This document shows positions 60,711-64,000 of a stretch of 64,000 nt of DNA, piece after piece. A model generated the notes under the pieces. The model ran no database searches. It was not told the origin of the DNA and saw nothing but the letters and a program-made list of their open reading frames with translations. Origin of the DNA: Hevea brasiliensis (lineage: Eukaryota > Streptophyta > Magnoliopsida > Malpighiales > Euphorbiaceae); the NCBI RefSeq assembly GCF_030052815.1, contig NC_079499.1:80763183-80827182 (forward strand), read 5' to 3'. The position numbers were made by a program, and so were the translations under genes. Numbering within the stretch: the stretch's first letter is position 1; every line of letters starts with the position of its first letter.

Positions 60711-61435
60711 TTGTTCACATTATTGTAACTGAGTTATTGACTCCAGCTACCTTACAAGTGTAATCTTTCGACGGGCTAGTTCTGAAGTTTTAAATTTCTA
60801 ACTAAAATTTTCACATTTATTTTCAGTAATAGCACTCTATTCGGGTGTAACTATATCAATTTATAGATTACTTATAAATATTCTTATTTTATTGTACTAC
60901 GAGGAAGCACGTAGCTCTATACAATAATCCCGTGTAGGTATTATAATCTGCAGCTTACAATACAAACATCGAGAACATTACGTAGTCACTACGTTATAAC
61001 CTCATGGACTAGGTTTTCTAATATCTTATCTTTCTCGAATCCACTAATATCCTAAATCGATTCTGATTACAATATCCCTTGAAAATTACTAACAGTAACA
61101 TCTTTGCCCTCATCTAGAGTAATTCTATTACTGTAATTTACTTTTAGGTCCTCTTACCTTACATTAAGTAGGCTCGCCAATTAGCTTTATAATTTATAGT
61201 GTTTTAGAAATACCTTTAGCTAACAATTCTTCCAAAATTAATGTCAATCATACTTGTTATTATAGTTTTTATCCTAAAGGATTAGTCACTAATACATCAA
61301 AATTCATTCCCATGTAAAGGAATAGCAACAGAACATATAGTTCTAACACTAGCACACAACTAAGTAGTGCTGGAATAAAATAATAACTAATTGTTTCTTT
61401 CAAAAATTAAGAACTTACCAGCAGCTACATCCGAA
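60711..61435. other. Unrecognised internal stretch of element D
   Basis: No open frame and no domain I can name. By position it replaces protease, RT and RNase H. It may be highly scrambled pol or an unrelated filler. Confidence 0.4.
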
Positions 61436-62081
61436 GTTTCTGCTCTTTCTCCTTGGCGCATAGTGGACGCTCTAATTGATGCGCTACTATGTTCGGGTTG
61501 ATTCACTGTGTTATGGTTGTGAGGAGTACCAACTCTATTTCTATCTCGACCTTTACTGATTGTCTGTGAACTTTCGAGAGCAGATCGAGGTACTCTAGTA
61601 CAATTTCTAACAAAGTATCCAAGCTTTCCACAATTGTAGCAGACTCTAGAGGCCTTACAACAAATACCTCTATGTAGCTTGCCACAAGAGTTACAGATAC
61701 GAGGAGGATAGAAACTTCTAGTTGTTCAACAACTAGGTCTTGGTGGTCTCTGCCCTAATGATCCGCCTCTGTCATATTCCTGAGCTCGGGCTCCTCAAAT
61801 TCTTTTCTCTTCCCCAAATTACTGCTCGAGTTCTGACCCGTAGATTTCTCCCTCTTCTCTATTTCACACTGCCCTTGTGGGGGTTGGGTTTGTATTTGAG
61901 CTTGAGTTGACAGTGTATCAGCCATTTGTTGAAAGAAAGTGGCCATTTGTTGGGCTATTTGTGCAGTAATTTGTACCAGTAAAACTGGTACAGTCGGGCC
62001 TTCAATACTTTGTGGAGCTGGGGCCTCAACTTGTATTTCTGCCATCACAGACTGTTCTATTGTCTCATTCTTCTCTTCCAT
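61436..62081 (-). pseudogene. Ty3/gypsy gag of element D, capsid domain deleted
   Basis: The start ATG at 62081 opens 108 codons (to 61755). The N-terminal region is like element A's gag. It then passes directly into the Ser/Asn/Lys linker that normally follows the capsid domain, so the AYDWW-type capsid region is missing. After a frameshift a zinc knuckle is readable at about 61665-61620 (CYNCGKLGYFVRNC), with tyrosine in place of the metal-binding histidine. It is non-functional. Confidence 0.75.
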
Positions 62082-62248
62082 ATCTCTTCACAGGATTATC
62101 TATTCCTGCACAACCAACACAAGGAGATTTTTCTCCATTAGTTCATATTTATGACGTAAATGTACTATATGTATCAAACATTTGAGCAGTTGTAGTTATC
62201 GACAAAAAGATTTCAAATTCACAGTTCGAAATTTACTTTAAAACCATT

Positions 62249-62260
62249 GCTCTGATACCA
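62249..62260 (-). other. Primer-binding site of element D
   Basis: Minus-strand TGGTATCAGAGC, 7 bp inside the 5' LTR edge at 62268. Confidence 0.85.
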
Positions 62261-62267
62261 ATAAACA

Positions 62268-64000
62268 TGTCACACCCTACTCCTCCGTAAGATGTAAAAT
62301 GATCCCGTAGTATACCTAATGAATTACCGTACTTCGACTACCGGTAACCCATAAAATATACTACAAGGGATTTTAAATCAATTTTCATGAAATTTAAATC
62401 ATCGATTAAAATTTGGTGTTATAAAAATTTTTCAAAATTTTGGCAGCGTGCCGGCTGTATTTTGAGAAAAAAGTTCTTCAAAACCTGCAAAGAAACACAC
62501 TCCCAATATGTTTTCTCAAATATAACTCCAATAACTTCATTTCAACTCACAATTTAAATCTCAATAATCAAATCAATTCATTTTCAAACCAATCTCATCA
62601 CAAAAGAAACATTTCATTGATTACAAGACTCAAAATTTATATTACAAAACTATTCAGGCAAATGAAATCTCAAATTTACATTTACAATAATTTACATTTA
62701 ATTACATACCAAAATATTTTACAAGAGTTTTTATACAACTGCTCAAATAATTTACATACATATTATTACATGCATATATCAAAACCTGTGTACGTGGGTA
62801 AACCTGAAACTGATCTGAATGTCTCTTTAAAGAAGCTTACTCAATTGCTCTATGCTCTTTTCACCTGTAACAGCATACAAAGCTATTGTTGAGTGGTGAA
62901 CTCAGTGGTGCACAACTATAATTTAAAACATAATACAATAAACTTTAACAAAATTACAGCAAATAATTTGGAAATCTGGATACTCATCAAATTTCAAAAC
63001 TCAAAATATTCATTGCCAATAATATAAATCATTTGTATAAAATGACTTTGATCACAAAATTCAATTTATCAAATCATAACTAACCATTTAAGGTAATTCC
63101 AACAAAATCAATTATACATAAATCATAATTGAAATCACAATTCTTTACTATAGTGCATTTTATTGCAATTTGTCGGATTCTGGTATACTAATTTGACCTA
63201 GCCGGATGACCTAGTTTCCTCGGTTTTTGAGTTTTGGTCCAAACTACAAACTTGTAGGTCTATGTCTTATTGCACGTGGGGCAAAATTTCAAGCCATTCT
63301 GAGCTGTGTAGACCAAGTTATGATCAATCTACCAATGCTGGATAGAATGTACCAAAATGGTAACTTTAGGTCATTTTTAGGTCACTTTTGGTTCGGCCAG
63401 TTTTTGGACCTGAATTTATGCAAGCTATTTAGCTTGGTTCTGGCCATTTCTGGGCTTTAGTGTCTTGATAAGAATTGTAGATATATGTTTCAACTATTCA
63501 TGGTAAAAAGTTTAGGTCAATTGGACCTATTTTGAGTGAGTTATGGCCAAAACACTAACTGCTGCCCAAATGGTCAATTTTCAGGCTTTCAATTCACTAA
63601 TCCGGATTTGGTCATTTTTCAAGTCTCTTTCCAAGTAGAATTTTGGTAAGCTTCCTTCATGAAAGTTGGCACATTTTGTGCCTAGTTTCACCTCCAATTG
63701 GTCTCATACTAATTGGAGTCACACACTTAAGGTTTCTAGCCAAAACATACACTGCCCTATACACACTCTTCATCACATACCAAAGGACACATTCAACACT
63801 TACCAAGTTATTTCCTTCATGCCATTTTTGTTTTGTACCATAACATAAACATATTTAGCAACTCATTTTTGGTCATTTTGGCAGCTTATAACCACACTCA
63901 ATATGCACATTATAGTCCAGAATTTTCCAAGTCCAATTACAAATAATTTAACCACATAGCATAGCTCATTTACATGTCCATACTCAAACTTTTATACACA
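62268..64000 (-). repeat. 5' LTR of element D, incomplete in the window
   Basis: It aligns with 55645 onward in the 3' LTR with few differences. A deletion of about 1.02 kb lies at 63152: sequence corresponding to 56529-57547 is absent, with a short TAT overlap at the joint. A conserved inverted repeat is at 63692-63718. Confidence 0.88.

Larger units (their letters stand above)
55645..64000 (-). mobile_element. Ty3/gypsy element D, internally deleted
   Basis: A minus-strand element of the same family as element A. In its own order it has a 5' LTR (from beyond 64000 to 62268), a primer-binding site (62260-62249), a shortened gag (62081 to about 61440), scrambled pol remnants, integrase (60420-59740), a polypurine tract (59672-59650) and a 3' LTR (59649-55645). 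The internal region is only 2.6 kb, with no protease, RT or RNase H. The 5 bp left of the element are TCTAA; the matching flank is off-window. Confidence 0.88.

Overview
This is plant nuclear DNA, almost certainly from a dicot. The evidence is an intron-bearing SBP-box gene with a miR156-type site in its 3' UTR, Ty1/copia and Ty3/gypsy LTR retrotransposons primed by the usual initiator-Met tRNA site, CACTA and hAT-type DNA elements, and long (AT)n and (ATT)n microsatellites. The repeats remind me of a woody Euphorbiaceae genome (Hevea-like), but that is a guess. There are no bacterial operons, CRISPR arrays, rRNA genes or tRNA genes.

Layout. (1) 1-26082 is a deep nest of retrotransposons. The oldest visible layer is a minus-strand copia element (copia B: gag 12652 to 7560, 5' LTR 12712 to 26082). 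Its gag is split by a 3.8-kb solo gypsy LTR (7866-11694, TSD TCCCA) and by LTR element X (copy B, 6651-7559). Gypsy element A (1-6650, minus) lies inside X copy B, and its own LTR is split by X copy A (2346-4454, TSD GACTC). The LTR of copia B is split by a gag-only gypsy derivative (element E, 13027-20642, TSD ATAAA) and by a 4.5-kb solo gypsy LTR (F, 20663-25184). (2) 26785-38131 is copia C, complete in outline and flanked by TSD TTTAT. It carries decayed gag, protease, integrase, RT and RNase H, and a 3.1-kb gypsy LTR (G). (3) 38132-45095 is a very AT-rich gene-free stretch with five long microsatellites counting the one at 26510. (4) 45096-46788 is a non-autonomous CACTA element (TSD ATT). 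(5) 47972-48523 is a hAT-like MITE just upstream of the only ordinary gene. (6) 48818-50231 is a SQUAMOSA-promoter-binding-protein-like gene of the SPL3/4/5 type. (7) 51030-55644 holds a decayed two-exon gene of the 'putative plant transposon (gypsy type)' class inside a probable LARD-like element. (8) 55645-64000 is gypsy element D, internally deleted, with its 5' LTR running off the window.

How it works together. Only the SPL gene is likely to serve the plant. It should encode a DNA-binding regulator of phase change and flowering that miR156 represses. The rest is transposable elements in decay. The most unusual structure is element E. Its 5' end is a 4.1-kb near-palindrome (two 1.93-kb LTR arms around a 233-bp spacer), and this palindrome lies inside the target-site duplication, so it was probably already there when the element integrated. 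The second most interesting point is the SPL gene's intron: the expected acceptor reads AT instead of AG, and the only in-frame canonical alternative would insert four residues into the second zinc-binding site.

Limits. All calls come from reading the sequence by eye. Percent identities are estimates, family names are tentative, and boundaries are exact only where a TSD is quoted.
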